Shown piece by piece: positions 18,692-27,469 of a stretch of 64,000 nt of DNA. The stretch covers positions 1,054,001 through 1,118,000 of the forward strand of contig NZ_LR026975.1 in the NCBI RefSeq assembly GCF_900603025.1, read 5' to 3'. Numbering within the stretch: position 1 is the stretch's first letter; each line of letters begins with the position of its first letter. Source of the DNA: Mycolicibacterium hassiacum DSM 44199 (GTDB lineage: Bacteria > Actinomycetota > Actinomycetes > Mycobacteriales > Mycobacteriaceae). The position numbers and the translations under genes are program-made. A model generated the notes under the pieces. That model ran no database searches and was not told where the DNA came from. It saw only the letters and a list, made by a program, of their open reading frames with translations.

Positions 18692-18734
18692 CGGTGCCAG
18701 ACCGCCTCGCTAGGGTCTGAACAAATATTAGGTT
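18688..18734 (+). promoter_or_regulatory. Promoter and operator of the 18785 operon
   Basis: TTGACG (18688-18693), 17-base spacer, TAGGGT (18711-18716), then GAACAAATATTAGGTT (18719-18734) over the expected start of transcription. The -35 overlaps the stop of the AAA gene. Confidence 0.65.
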
Positions 18735-18784
18735 TCATCTTCCGGTCCGATTCGGTCGGCGCAGCTCCCGCCAACGGAGGTGGC

Positions 18785-19897
18785 ATGTCGTACGAAAGCA
18801 CCGCAGAGCCGATCAAGATCGGCTATCTGATGGACTTCAAACTCCCGGAGCTGTATCCGCGGGAGATGAAGGAGGATCTGTCCAACCCGTTCGAGTTGGT
18901 CTTCGGCGAGGCCGTGGAGCAGGGGCTGATCGACCGGCCGATCCAGATCGTCTACCGCGAGGTGGAAGGTCTGCCGAAGGGGTCGGTCAAGGCGGTGATC
19001 GACGCCTACGCCGAACTCGTCGACGAGGGCTGTCTGGCGGTGTTCGGACCGCACATCACCGACAACTGCGTGCCGACCCGAGAGGCCATCGAGGAACGTT
19101 TCCGGGTGCCGGCGCTGTCGGTGACCGGCAGCGACGACTGGCTGGGCGAGTGGACCTTCGCCTTCCCGCAGGGCTCGTTGACCGACGAACCGATCTTCTG
19201 GGCCGATCTGCTGGCCAAGGGCGGCCACACCGAGGTCGGTGTGCTCGCCGAACAGTCGCTGATCGGCGAGACCTACCTGCGGAACTTCCAGAAAGCATGT
19301 CGCCGCAAGGGGATTCGCATTGTCGCGGAGGCCGCGATCGCGCAGACCGCCCAGGACGTCACCACCGCGGTGCGCACCCTGCATGAGGCCAAGGCGCAGG
19401 CGATCGTGCACTGCGGTTTCGGGTTCGGCATCGTGTTCGTCAACCCGGCGCTGGAGGAGCTCAACTGGGACCCGCCGCGATTCACCAGTACCGCGTTTCA
19501 GAACGCCTGGATCAACCCGATCATGTGGAACGCGTTCATGGGCTGGGTCGGCATCGATCAGTACGACGAACACAACCAGGTCGGTCAGCGATTCCTGGAC
19601 AAGTACCAGCAGAGGTTCGGGCGCCGACCGCAGTACTGCGTGCCGGTGGTCAACCGCGATGTGGCCACCGCGCTGCTGTGGGCGTGCATGGACGCCCATC
19701 CGCTCAGCCCGCGCGGTATCAAGGAGGCGTTGGAGCGGGTGAAGATGATGCCCGCCGCGGCGGGCGCACCCGGAACCCGGGTGTCGTTCGGCAACTGGAC
19801 CCGTCGCGCCTGGATGGGCGCCGGCTATCTGGTCGCGCGTCGCCTCGATCCCGACGGCGTCAACTCTCATCTGGTCGACCGTTTCGGTGAGGAGTGA
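18785..19897 (+). CDS. Branched-chain-type substrate-binding protein, no signal peptide
   Basis: 370 residues with the type-1 periplasmic-binding fold of the Leu/Ile/Val and amide-binding family. Features include IKIGYLMDF at the start of the first lobe, VFGPHITDNCVPTREA, and GVLAEQSLIGETY. The N-terminus (MSYESTAEPIKIGYL) has no signal peptide or lipobox, so as annotated the protein stays in the cytoplasm. No ABC permease or ATPase gene is nearby. It may be a ligand sensor or a carrier/chaperone for a pathway intermediate rather than a transporter part. First gene of the operon running to 27187, directly under the motif at 18719; the next gene starts three bases after its stop. Confidence 0.8.
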   Translation: MSYESTAEPIKIGYLMDFKLPELYPREMKEDLSNPFELVFGEAVEQGLIDRPIQIVYREVEGLPKGSVKAVIDAYAELVDEGCLAVFGPHITDNCVPTREAIEERFRVPALSVTGSDDWLGEWTFAFPQGSLTDEPIFWADLLAKGGHTEVGVLAEQSLIGETYLRNFQKACRRKGIRIVAEAAIAQTAQDVTTAVRTLHEAKAQAIVHCGFGFGIVFVNPALEELNWDPPRFTSTAFQNAWINPIMWNAFMGWVGIDQYDEHNQVGQRFLDKYQQRFGRRPQYCVPVVNRDVATALLWACMDAHPLSPRGIKEALERVKMMPAAAGAPGTRVSFGNWTRRAWMGAGYLVARRLDPDGVNSHLVDRFGEE

Positions 19898-19900
19898 GCA

Positions 19901-21040
19901 GTGACGACGGAGAAAGCGAGACTCGAGGCCCCGACTCCCGTCGCCGCCACAGCGGGTCGGCCGTCGTGGATCGGGCCGGCACTGGGTGCGCTGGCCCTCA
20001 TCGCGGTCGGGATCTTCTTCGCGGTCAACGCCCGTAAGGGGCTGACCTCGCAGCGGGTGGCCAATCCGGACGTCGAGGGCGCGCCGCGGCCGGTGGAGCC
20101 GCTGTTCGGTTTCCACCACTGGCTTGTCGTCCTCGAGGTGTTCACCGTCGTCACCATGGCGATCATCGTCACGTTGTGGGTGGTGAACTACCGGCGCAAT
20201 CCGCACAATCCGACGCTGCTGATGGCGATCGTGACCACCCTGATCGTCTGGCAGGACCCGATCATGAACTGGTCGCCGTTCGCGGTGTACAACCCGCAGC
20301 TGTGGCACCTGCCCGAGGACTGGCCGCTGGTGTCGCTGTCGCCGACGGTGGAGCCGTTCGTGGTGCTCGGCTACGTGATGTTCTATCTCGGGCCGTACTT
20401 CCCGGCGATCTGGATCCTGCGCAGACTGCAGGCCCGCCGGCCGGTCGAGTCGTTCGTCTGGCGTCACCCGCTGATCAGCCTGGCCGCCATCATCTTCCCG
20501 ATCGGCGTGGTGCTGGATGCGGCGCTGGAGATCACCCTGGTGCGCACCGGCATGTACATCTACTCGCAGGTGCCGGCCTGGGGCTCGATATTCACCGGTG
20601 AGCCGCATCAGTTCCCGCTGATCTGGGAAGTGGTGGCGGTGACGTTCGTGATGATCCCGGCCGGTGTGCTGCTCTATCGCGACGACACCGGGCGCACCGT
20701 CGCCGAGAAACTCGCGCAACGGGCGCGGATCTTCGTCAGCCGGCCGAAGCTGGGCATGTTCATCGTGATGTTCGTGATCATCAACGTCGCCTACCTCTGC
20801 TACGGCGGGCTGTTCGCGATCGTCAAGGCCACCAAGCTCTCCACCGAGGTGGCCTGCCCGTGGCCCTATCCGGAGGCCAAGGTCTTCGACCCGCAGGGCT
20901 TCTACGAGAAGAACGGCAAGGAGGGGCCGTACGCGGTCGGGATCTGGTCGGAGTGGATGAGCGGGCAGCCCAACGGCCGGCCGACCGACATCCGGCTGGG
21001 AGAGACCAGCGACCGGTGTGCGGACTACCGGAATGGCTGA
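19901..21040 (+). CDS. AveC-like multi-pass membrane protein
   Basis: 379 residues from GTG at 19901. About seven hydrophobic segments are visible (roughly 25-42, 70-90, 102-118, 140-160, 180-200, 225-245, 275-300). WQDPIMNW in the third loop and the overall layout recall the AveC-like spirocyclase family annotated in mycobacteria. AveC itself acts in avermectin biosynthesis; biochemical roles of mycobacterial members are not known to me. Gene order (binding protein immediately before, SDR overlapping by 8 bases after) suggests a membrane enzyme or substrate conduit in the pathway. Confidence 0.65.
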   Translation: MTTEKARLEAPTPVAATAGRPSWIGPALGALALIAVGIFFAVNARKGLTSQRVANPDVEGAPRPVEPLFGFHHWLVVLEVFTVVTMAIIVTLWVVNYRRNPHNPTLLMAIVTTLIVWQDPIMNWSPFAVYNPQLWHLPEDWPLVSLSPTVEPFVVLGYVMFYLGPYFPAIWILRRLQARRPVESFVWRHPLISLAAIIFPIGVVLDAALEITLVRTGMYIYSQVPAWGSIFTGEPHQFPLIWEVVAVTFVMIPAGVLLYRDDTGRTVAEKLAQRARIFVSRPKLGMFIVMFVIINVAYLCYGGLFAIVKATKLSTEVACPWPYPEAKVFDPQGFYEKNGKEGPYAVGIWSEWMSGQPNGRPTDIRLGETSDRCADYRNG

Positions 21041-21944
21041 ACCACTCGGTGCCGGGTCCGCGCGCAGCGCGGTGATCACCGGCGCGTCAAGGGGTCTGGG
21101 CTTCGCGTCGGCGACGCATCTGTACCGGTGCGGCTGGCAGGTGGTGGCGGCGATGCGCTCGGTCGACACCGGCATGGCGCGGCTGCGGACGGCCACCGGC
21201 GCGGGGGACGACGATCCCCGGCTGATCGGGGTCCCGCTCGACCTGACCGACACCGAATCGATCGCGGCGTGCGCCAAGGCGATCGAGGAGAGCATCGGCG
21301 CCCCGTTCGCCCTCGTGCACAACGCGGGGATCTCTTCGGTGGGCATGGTCGAGGAGACCCCGCTGAGCCTGTGGGAGAAGATGTTCGCCACCAACATCTT
21401 CGGGCCGGTGGCGCTGACCCGGGCGCTGCTGCCCGGTATGCGCAAAGCCGGCCGGGGCCGGATCGTGCTGGTGTCCAGCCAGGCCGGGGTGCGGGGGATG
21501 CCTTCGACCGCACCGTATTCCGCGGTGAAGGGTGCGCTCGAGCGCTGGGGCGAGGCGATGGCCGCCGAGGTCGCGCCGTTCGGTATCGGGGTCAGCGTGC
21601 TGGTGACCGGCACCTACGACACCGAGATCATCACCGATGCGGGCACCAACGACTGCCGGGATCTCGACGGGACCTACGCGCGCCACCACCGGACCATGGA
21701 CAAACGCGGCCGGGCGGCGATGCGGATCGCCGCCCGCGCTCCGGAGAAGTTCGCCGCCGGGTTGGCCCGCGCGCTGGATAGCGGAAAACCGTTCGACAAA
21801 CGCGCGGTCGGACCTGATGCGCGAATGCTGCTGCTGGCCAACAGGTTTCTCCCACCGACCGTAATGCACCAGATGACCAGGCTGATGATGGGCATCCCGC
21901 GGTTCGGTGGTCTAGCCCGACGAGAGGACACCGAACATGCCTGA
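21033..21944 (+). CDS. Short-chain dehydrogenase/reductase
   Basis: 303 residues from ATG 21033, which overlaps the preceding stop by 8 bases; a GTG at 21018 is a weaker alternative. Classical SDR: cofactor loop TGASRGLG, NAG motif (HNAGIS), active-site Ser in VLVSSQ and YSAVK. Position between an AveC-like protein and an aldehyde dehydrogenase suggests alcohol or ketone oxidation of the cluster substrate. Overlaps the next gene by 8 bases. Confidence 0.88.
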   Translation: MAEPLGAGSARSAVITGASRGLGFASATHLYRCGWQVVAAMRSVDTGMARLRTATGAGDDDPRLIGVPLDLTDTESIAACAKAIEESIGAPFALVHNAGISSVGMVEETPLSLWEKMFATNIFGPVALTRALLPGMRKAGRGRIVLVSSQAGVRGMPSTAPYSAVKGALERWGEAMAAEVAPFGIGVSVLVTGTYDTEIITDAGTNDCRDLDGTYARHHRTMDKRGRAAMRIAARAPEKFAAGLARALDSGKPFDKRAVGPDARMLLLANRFLPPTVMHQMTRLMMGIPRFGGLARREDTEHA

Positions 21945-23409
21945 CGTCCGGTTCGAAACCCGCATGATGATCGACGGCAAGCTCGTCGAGGGTCAGGCCG
22001 GCACCTTCACCAACATCAACCCCGCCACCGAGGAGGTGCTCGGCGAGGTCGCCGACGCGTCGAGGGCCGATATGCACCGCGCCATCGACGCCGCCCGCCG
22101 CGCCTTCGACGAGACCGACTGGTCCACCAATCACAAGTTCCGGCAACGGTGCCTGCTGCAGCTGCAGGAGGCGCTGGAAGCCGAGCGCGAGGAACTCCGC
22201 GAGGAGTTGATCCTGGAGGTGGGCTGCCCCCGCTCGATCACCTACGGACCCCAGCTGGACGCCCCGCTGGCCGACGCGTTGCGCTACCCGGCCAAGCTGA
22301 TCGACGAGTACCCGTGGGAGATCTCGCTCGGCGACGCGTTCGTGTCGGTCACCGGAATGAACACCACCCGCCGGGTGTGGCGGGAGCCGGCCGGTGTGGT
22401 GGGGGCGATCGTGCCGTGGAACTTCCCGTTCGAGGTCACCATCCAGAAGATCGGACAGGCGCTGGGCACCGGCTGCACCGTGGTTCTCAAACCCGCCCCG
22501 AACACCCCGTACAACGCGACCCGACTGGGCCGGCTCATCGCCGAGCAGACCGACATCCCCCCGGGTGTGGTCAACGTGGTCACCGCCTCGGATCACTTCG
22601 TCGGCGAGGAACTGACGTTGTCGCCGAAGGTGGACCTGATCTCGTTCACCGGATCCACCGTCGTCGGTAAGCGGATCATGGAAAAGGGCGCCGCCACGAT
22701 GAAACGGCTGTTCCTCGAACTCGGGGGCAAGTCCGCGACCATCGTGCTCGAGGACGCCGACCTCGGCGTGGGGTGTGCGATGGGGATCGCGCCGTGCATG
22801 CACGCCGGTCAGGGCTGCGCCGCTCCCACCCGGTTGCTTCTGCCCCGGTCCCGCTACCACGAGGGCGTGGAGATGCTCAAGGGCATGTACGAAGGGCTCT
22901 CGCCGGGCGACCCGCAGGACCCGAACACCCTGTGCGGCCCGCTGATCTCGGACAAACAACGCGGCCGGGTCCGCGGATACATCGAGAAGGGCATCGAAGA
23001 GGGCGCCCGCATGCTGGTCGGAGGTCCCGAGACCCCGGACGGGTTGGACAAGGGTTTCTTCGTCAAGCCAACGCTTTTCGTCGATGTCGACAATTCGATG
23101 ACGATCGCGCAGGAGGAGATCTTCGGCCCGGTGCTGGCGGTCATCCCGTACGAGGACGAGGACGACGCGGTGCGCATCGCCAACGACACCCAGTACGGCC
23201 TGGCGGGCAACGTGATCTCCGGGTCACTGGACCATGCGCTGGCGGTGGCGAAACGGCTGCGGGCCGGCTTCATCGGGATCAACGGCACCGTCGGCTACGG
23301 CGCCGACACCCCGTTCGGTGGTTACAAGGCCAGCGGCATCGGCCGCCAGAACGGCACCGCCGGTTTCGACCAGTACACCGAGATCAAGTCCGTCGCCTAC
23401 CCCGCCTGA
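21937..23409 (+). CDS. Aldehyde dehydrogenase family protein
   Basis: 490 residues, full length for the NAD(P)-dependent ALDH superfamily. Catalytic Cys294 in HAGQGCA and general base Glu261 in ELGGKSA are present, as is the NAD-binding FTGST. It would oxidise an aldehyde made by the P450/SDR steps to the acid. ATG at 21937 overlaps the SDR gene. A paralogue with similar layout is at 55946 in the second cluster. Confidence 0.92.
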   Translation: MPDVRFETRMMIDGKLVEGQAGTFTNINPATEEVLGEVADASRADMHRAIDAARRAFDETDWSTNHKFRQRCLLQLQEALEAEREELREELILEVGCPRSITYGPQLDAPLADALRYPAKLIDEYPWEISLGDAFVSVTGMNTTRRVWREPAGVVGAIVPWNFPFEVTIQKIGQALGTGCTVVLKPAPNTPYNATRLGRLIAEQTDIPPGVVNVVTASDHFVGEELTLSPKVDLISFTGSTVVGKRIMEKGAATMKRLFLELGGKSATIVLEDADLGVGCAMGIAPCMHAGQGCAAPTRLLLPRSRYHEGVEMLKGMYEGLSPGDPQDPNTLCGPLISDKQRGRVRGYIEKGIEEGARMLVGGPETPDGLDKGFFVKPTLFVDVDNSMTIAQEEIFGPVLAVIPYEDEDDAVRIANDTQYGLAGNVISGSLDHALAVAKRLRAGFIGINGTVGYGADTPFGGYKASGIGRQNGTAGFDQYTEIKSVAYPA

Positions 23410-23420
23410 GGAGGACACTG

Positions 23421-24638
23421 GTGCAACTGTTCGACGACCTGGAGGACTTCGGGGAGTTCGAGGACTTCGTCTCCGGCGATGTGCGCGACCCGTACACCGA
23501 ACTCGCCCGGCTGCGCCGCGAGGAACCGGTCCAGAAGATCGAGATCCCCGGCATCCCGGGCGAAGAGGGCAAACCGATCGTGATGGTGTACCGCTACGAG
23601 GAGGCGCAGCAGCTGCTGCGCGACAACGAGACGTTCTCCTCGGCGATCATCATTCAGGCGTTCGGCGACGTCTTCGGCAAGCATGTGATGCTCGGCATGG
23701 ACGAACCCGAGCACGGGCGCCACCGCAACCTGGTGGCCAAGGCGTTCTCGCAGAAGGCGCTGAGCCGCTGGGAGGACACGCTGGTGTCGGCGGCCGGCAA
23801 CGCGCTGATCGACCGGTTCGCCGACCGCGGCCACGCCGAGCTGACCAAGGAGTTCACCTTCCCGTACCCGACGCTGATCATCGCCGGGCTGCTGGGGCTG
23901 CCGCAGGAGGACTTCGCGCAGTTCCAGAGGTGGTCGATCTCGATGCTGGCGTTCACCGTCAACCCCGAGCGGGGCCGTGAGGCCTCCGAGGCGCTGGCCG
24001 AGTACCTGCGGCCCATCCTCGAGGCCCGCCGCGCCGAGCCGCGCGACGACCTGATCAGCGGGCTGGCCGCGGCCGAGATCGACGGGGAGAAGCTGTCCGA
24101 CGAGGAGATCTTCTCGTTCCTGCGGTTGCTGCTGCCGGCGGGGGTGGAGACCACCTACCGCGCATTCGGGAACCTGCTGTACGGCCTGCTCACCCACCCC
24201 GATCAGCTCGAGGCGGTCCGCATCGACCGCTCACTGATTTCGCAGGCGATCGAGGAGGCGGTGCGCTGGGAGCCGCCGCTGAGCATGATCACCCGGGTGG
24301 CCACTCGCGACACCGAACTCGGCGGGGTGCATATTCCCGCGGGCTCCTCGGTGATGCCGGTGCTCGGTTCGGCCAACCGCGAGGAGCGCCGCTTCGCCGA
24401 CCCGGAGGAGTTCAACATCTTCCGCCCGGCCCGGGCCCACATCGGGTTCGGTTACGGCGTGCATGTCTGCCTCGGAATGCACCTGGCCCGCATGGAGATG
24501 CGGGTCGCGCTGAACCTGCTGCTCGATCGGCTGCCCAATCTGCGGCTGGATCCGTCGGTCGGGGACGTCTACATCCGCGGCCAGGTGTTCCGCTCGCCGA
24601 CCTCGCTGCCGGTCGTGTTCGACGTGGCGGGCACATGA
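23421..24638 (+). CDS. Cytochrome P450 (third of five)
   Basis: 405 residues from GTG 23421, with GAGGA upstream. I-helix LPAGVETTYR, ExxR in EEAVRWEPP, haem-binding FGYGVHVCLG with Cys350. Acidic N-terminus (LFDDLEDFGEFEDF). Close in haem region to the P450 at 14665. It overlaps the following SDR remnant by four bases (ATGA). Confidence 0.93.
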   Translation: MQLFDDLEDFGEFEDFVSGDVRDPYTELARLRREEPVQKIEIPGIPGEEGKPIVMVYRYEEAQQLLRDNETFSSAIIIQAFGDVFGKHVMLGMDEPEHGRHRNLVAKAFSQKALSRWEDTLVSAAGNALIDRFADRGHAELTKEFTFPYPTLIIAGLLGLPQEDFAQFQRWSISMLAFTVNPERGREASEALAEYLRPILEARRAEPRDDLISGLAAAEIDGEKLSDEEIFSFLRLLLPAGVETTYRAFGNLLYGLLTHPDQLEAVRIDRSLISQAIEEAVRWEPPLSMITRVATRDTELGGVHIPAGSSVMPVLGSANREERRFADPEEFNIFRPARAHIGFGYGVHVCLGMHLARMEMRVALNLLLDRLPNLRLDPSVGDVYIRGQVFRSPTSLPVVFDVAGT

Positions 24639-24982
24639 GCGAACTGCGCTTCGACGACCGAGTGGCGGTGACCACCGGCGCCGCCGAGATCGCCGACACC
24701 GCGGTCGAGGCGTTCGGCCGCCTCGGCGTGGTGGTCGACAACGTGGGCATCCGCGACCCGAACGCCGGCATGCCGCCCGAACTGTGTTCGCCCGCTGTGG
24801 TTCTCCTCGCCCACGAATCGTGCCCGCTCAACCGGAAGGTGCTGCTGACCGGGATGGGCGGGGTGCCCCGGCCGGCCGTCGTTCGCGCCCAGGGCAGCAC
24901 CGAGGTCTCGCTGACCGCCGAGGACATCGCCGACAACCTCGGCCAGATCCTGTCCGTCGACGACGCCTGCGTCACCGAGTAA
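24635..24982 (+). pseudogene. Remnant of a short-chain dehydrogenase
   Basis: 115-codon open frame starting ATG at 24635, overlapping the P450 stop. It reads like an SDR of the multifunctional-enzyme type with internal deletions. The start (FDDRVAVTTGAAEIAD) has lost the glycine-rich cofactor loop. AFGRLGVVVDNVGI matches the NAG region with N to D and A to V changes. The YxxxK segment is missing, and PELCSPAVVLLAHESCPL matches the C-terminal part of the family. It cannot be an active dehydrogenase. The intact start, stop and couplings suggest recent in-frame decay, or retention only for translational coupling. Confidence 0.7.
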
Positions 24983-24996
24983 ACCAGGAGCGTGCC

Positions 24997-26265
24997 GTGA
25001 CCGACTTCGAGAAGGTGGACTTCTTCACCGACGCCGGCCTCATCCCGGATCCGTACCCGTACTTCGACTATCTGCGGTCGAGAAGCCCCGTCACCCCCGC
25101 CACCCCGCTCAACGTGCTGACCGTCACCGGCTACGAGGAAGCGCTCGAGGTGTACAAGGATCCGGCGTTCTCCTCGTGTGTGTCGGTGGCCGGGCCGTTC
25201 TCCGGCCTGCCGTTCGGCCCGGACGGACGCGACGACGTCACCGAGCTGATCGAGCAGCACCGGGACAAGGTGCCGATGGCCGAGCACATCACCACCCAGG
25301 ACCCGCCGGTGCACACCCGCACCCGTGGCCTGCTGAACAAGCTGATCACGCCCAAACGCCTCAAGGAGAACGAGGAGTTCATGTGGCGGCTCGCCGATGA
25401 GCAGCTCGACACCTTCATCCGGCGCGGTTCCGCGGAGTTCCTGGAGGACTACGCGAAACCGTTCTCGCTGTTGGTGATCGCCGATCTGCTCGGGGTCCCG
25501 CGCGAGGACCACGACGAGTTCAAGGCGGCGTTCGCCAAGGAGACCGTCGGCGAACTGGGCAAGGAGGCACCGACCTCGCACAACCCGCTGCAGTGGCTCA
25601 ACGACAAGTTCTACGCCTATATCGAGGACCGGCGACGGTCGCCGCGCGGCGATGTGCTCACCGAGCTGGCTCAGGCGAAGTACGAGGACGGGTCCACCCC
25701 CGACATCGAGGACGTCATGAACCTGTCGACGTTCCTGTTCGCCGCGGGTACCGAGACCACCACGAAGCTGGTCAGCGCGGCGGTCCGGATCATCGGGGAG
25801 AACCCGGAATACGAAACCGCGCTGCGCGACGACCGCAGCAGGATCCCCGCGTTCCTCGAGGAGACGCTGCGGATGGAGAGCCCGGTCAAGTCGCACTTCC
25901 GGCTCGCCCGCAAGACCACCAGCATCGGCGGCGTGAAGGTGCCCGCCGGCACCACCGTCATGCTGCTGCCGGGGGCCTGCAACCGCGATGCGCGAAAGTT
26001 CCCCGATCCGAACACGTTCAACCCCGATCGGCCGAACGTGCGGGAGCAGATCGCGTTCATCCGGGGCATTCACTCGTGTCCGGGCGCACCGCTGGCCCGG
26101 GCCGAGGGACGGATCTCGCTCAACCGCATCCTGGACCGAATGCGCGACATCCGCATCTGCGAACAACATCACGGCCCCGCCGACCACCGGCGCTACACCT
26201 ACGAGCCGACGTTCATCATGCGCGGTCTCGCGGAATTGCACATCACCTTCACGCCGGTCGGCTAG
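24997..26265 (+). CDS. Cytochrome P450 (fourth of five)
   Basis: 422 residues from GTG 24997, preceded by AGGAG. I-helix AAGTETTTK, ExxR in EETLRMESP, haem-binding FIRGIHSCPG with Cys361. The haem loop fits FxxGxHxCxG but with Ile-Arg where most P450s here have Gly-x, and the 60-residue C-terminus differs from the other three. It is likely a different CYP family with a different substrate position. The SDR at 26309 follows 43 bases later. Confidence 0.93.
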   Translation: MTDFEKVDFFTDAGLIPDPYPYFDYLRSRSPVTPATPLNVLTVTGYEEALEVYKDPAFSSCVSVAGPFSGLPFGPDGRDDVTELIEQHRDKVPMAEHITTQDPPVHTRTRGLLNKLITPKRLKENEEFMWRLADEQLDTFIRRGSAEFLEDYAKPFSLLVIADLLGVPREDHDEFKAAFAKETVGELGKEAPTSHNPLQWLNDKFYAYIEDRRRSPRGDVLTELAQAKYEDGSTPDIEDVMNLSTFLFAAGTETTTKLVSAAVRIIGENPEYETALRDDRSRIPAFLEETLRMESPVKSHFRLARKTTSIGGVKVPAGTTVMLLPGACNRDARKFPDPNTFNPDRPNVREQIAFIRGIHSCPGAPLARAEGRISLNRILDRMRDIRICEQHHGPADHRRYTYEPTFIMRGLAELHITFTPVG

Positions 26266-26308
26266 AAAGAATGCCGTCGGCGGGGAACACGACGAAGGAG
26301 CACACACC

Positions 26309-27187
26309 ATGGCCGGACGACTCGAGGGCAAGGTCGCGTTCATCACCGGTGCGGCCCGCGGGCAGGGGCGCGCCCACGCGCTCGCGATGGCGCGGGAGGG
26401 CGCCGACATCATCGCCGTCGACATCTGTCGGCAGATCGACTCGAACCCCTATCCGCTGGCCACTCCCGACGATCTGTCCGAGACCGAGCGTTCGATCAAG
26501 GAACTCGGCCGCCGGGTGGTGGCGCGGATCGCCGACGTGCGGGAGCGGCACGAGCTGCGCGACGCGGTCGAGGCCGGGGTGGCCGACCTGGGCCGGCTCG
26601 ACATCGTCGTCGCCAACGCCGGGATCCTGCCGATGGCGATGGGCAAACCAGACCCGATGCACTTCGTCGACGCCACCGACGTCGACCTGGTCGGGGTGAT
26701 GAACACCGTCGCGGTCACCCTGCCGCACCTGGGCAGCGGGGCGTCGATCATCGTGACCGGCTCCACCGCCGGGATGATCCGCGGCACCACCGACAACGAC
26801 CAGATGGGGCCCGGCGGATCGGGTTACGCGTTCGCCAAGCGCATCCTGATCGAATACGTCGAGGAGATGTGCCTGAACCTGGCGCCGCGGATGATTCGCA
26901 TCAACGCCATCCACCCCACCAACTGCAACACCCACCTGCTGCACAACGAGGGCATGTACACGATATTCCGGCCCGACCTGGTGGCCGAGGGCAAGACCCC
27001 CACCCGCGAGGACGCCGAGCCGGCGTTCACGTTCTTCCAGGCCATGCCGATCCCGTACGTCGAACCGGAGGACATCGCCAACCTGGGGGTGTTCCTGGCC
27101 AGCGACGAGAGCCGCTACATCACCGGCCAGCAGATCCGGGTGGATGCCGGCTCCCTGCTGAAGTGGCCGAACGGCCCCGGCCGGTAG
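26309..27187 (+). CDS. Mycofactocin-type short-chain dehydrogenase
   Basis: 292 residues from ATG 26309 (AAGGAG upstream). It has TGAARGQGRAHA in the cofactor loop and the characteristic inserted segment DICRQIDSNPYPLATPDDL, both marks of SDRs that use mycofactocin as electron carrier with a tightly bound nicotinamide cofactor. Active-site Ser (VTGSTAG), Tyr and Lys (YAFAK) are present. A second member of the same subgroup is at 54006. No mycofactocin biosynthesis genes are in the window. Last gene of the regulon region. Confidence 0.88.
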   Translation: MAGRLEGKVAFITGAARGQGRAHALAMAREGADIIAVDICRQIDSNPYPLATPDDLSETERSIKELGRRVVARIADVRERHELRDAVEAGVADLGRLDIVVANAGILPMAMGKPDPMHFVDATDVDLVGVMNTVAVTLPHLGSGASIIVTGSTAGMIRGTTDNDQMGPGGSGYAFAKRILIEYVEEMCLNLAPRMIRINAIHPTNCNTHLLHNEGMYTIFRPDLVAEGKTPTREDAEPAFTFFQAMPIPYVEPEDIANLGVFLASDESRYITGQQIRVDAGSLLKWPNGPGR

Positions 27188-27300
27188 GCGCCGTTGTCCT
27201 GAGCGGACCCCTGTCGGGCTCTCGCGGCATGCGCAGGGCCCGAGGTTTCCCGCGCGTGCGAAGGGGTCGCGTGCGAAGGGGTGTGGCCGATGCCGCGAAA

Positions 27301-27360
27301 GATCCGGTGGGCAAAGATGCGGTGGACAAAGATGCGGTGGACAAAGATGCGGTGGACAGC
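27301..27360 (+). repeat. Tandem 15-bp repeat, four units
   Basis: Four head-to-tail copies of GATGCGGTGGACAAA; the first has two changes and the last one ends AGC. The unit length is a multiple of three and would encode DAVDK, but the surrounding frame has no supported gene. It resembles a minisatellite of the VNTR type. Confidence 0.85.
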
Positions 27361-27412
27361 GCAACCGCGGTGATGCGGCCGGCCCGGATCACCCGATGCC
27401 CTGGCCGGCGGC

Positions 27413-27463
27413 GGCCGAACTGACACACTGGCCGAGCTGACACACTGGCCGAACTGACACACT
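27413..27463 (+). repeat. Tandem 17-bp repeat, three units
   Basis: Three copies of GGCCGAACTGACACACT with one change in the middle copy, ending seven bases before the GTG of the HAD gene. The repeat therefore forms the immediate leader, and copy number could alter expression. Confidence 0.85.
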
Positions 27464-27469
27464 GGGGGT

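Noticed and set aside
27301..27423. Possible small protein with DAVDK repeats
   Set aside because: The frame has no ribosome binding site or conserved flanks and ends in proline/arginine-rich shadow sequence; treated as a DNA repeat.
27301..27463. CRISPR-like array
   Set aside because: Units are contiguous 15- and 17-bp tandem repeats without spacers, and no cas genes are present.
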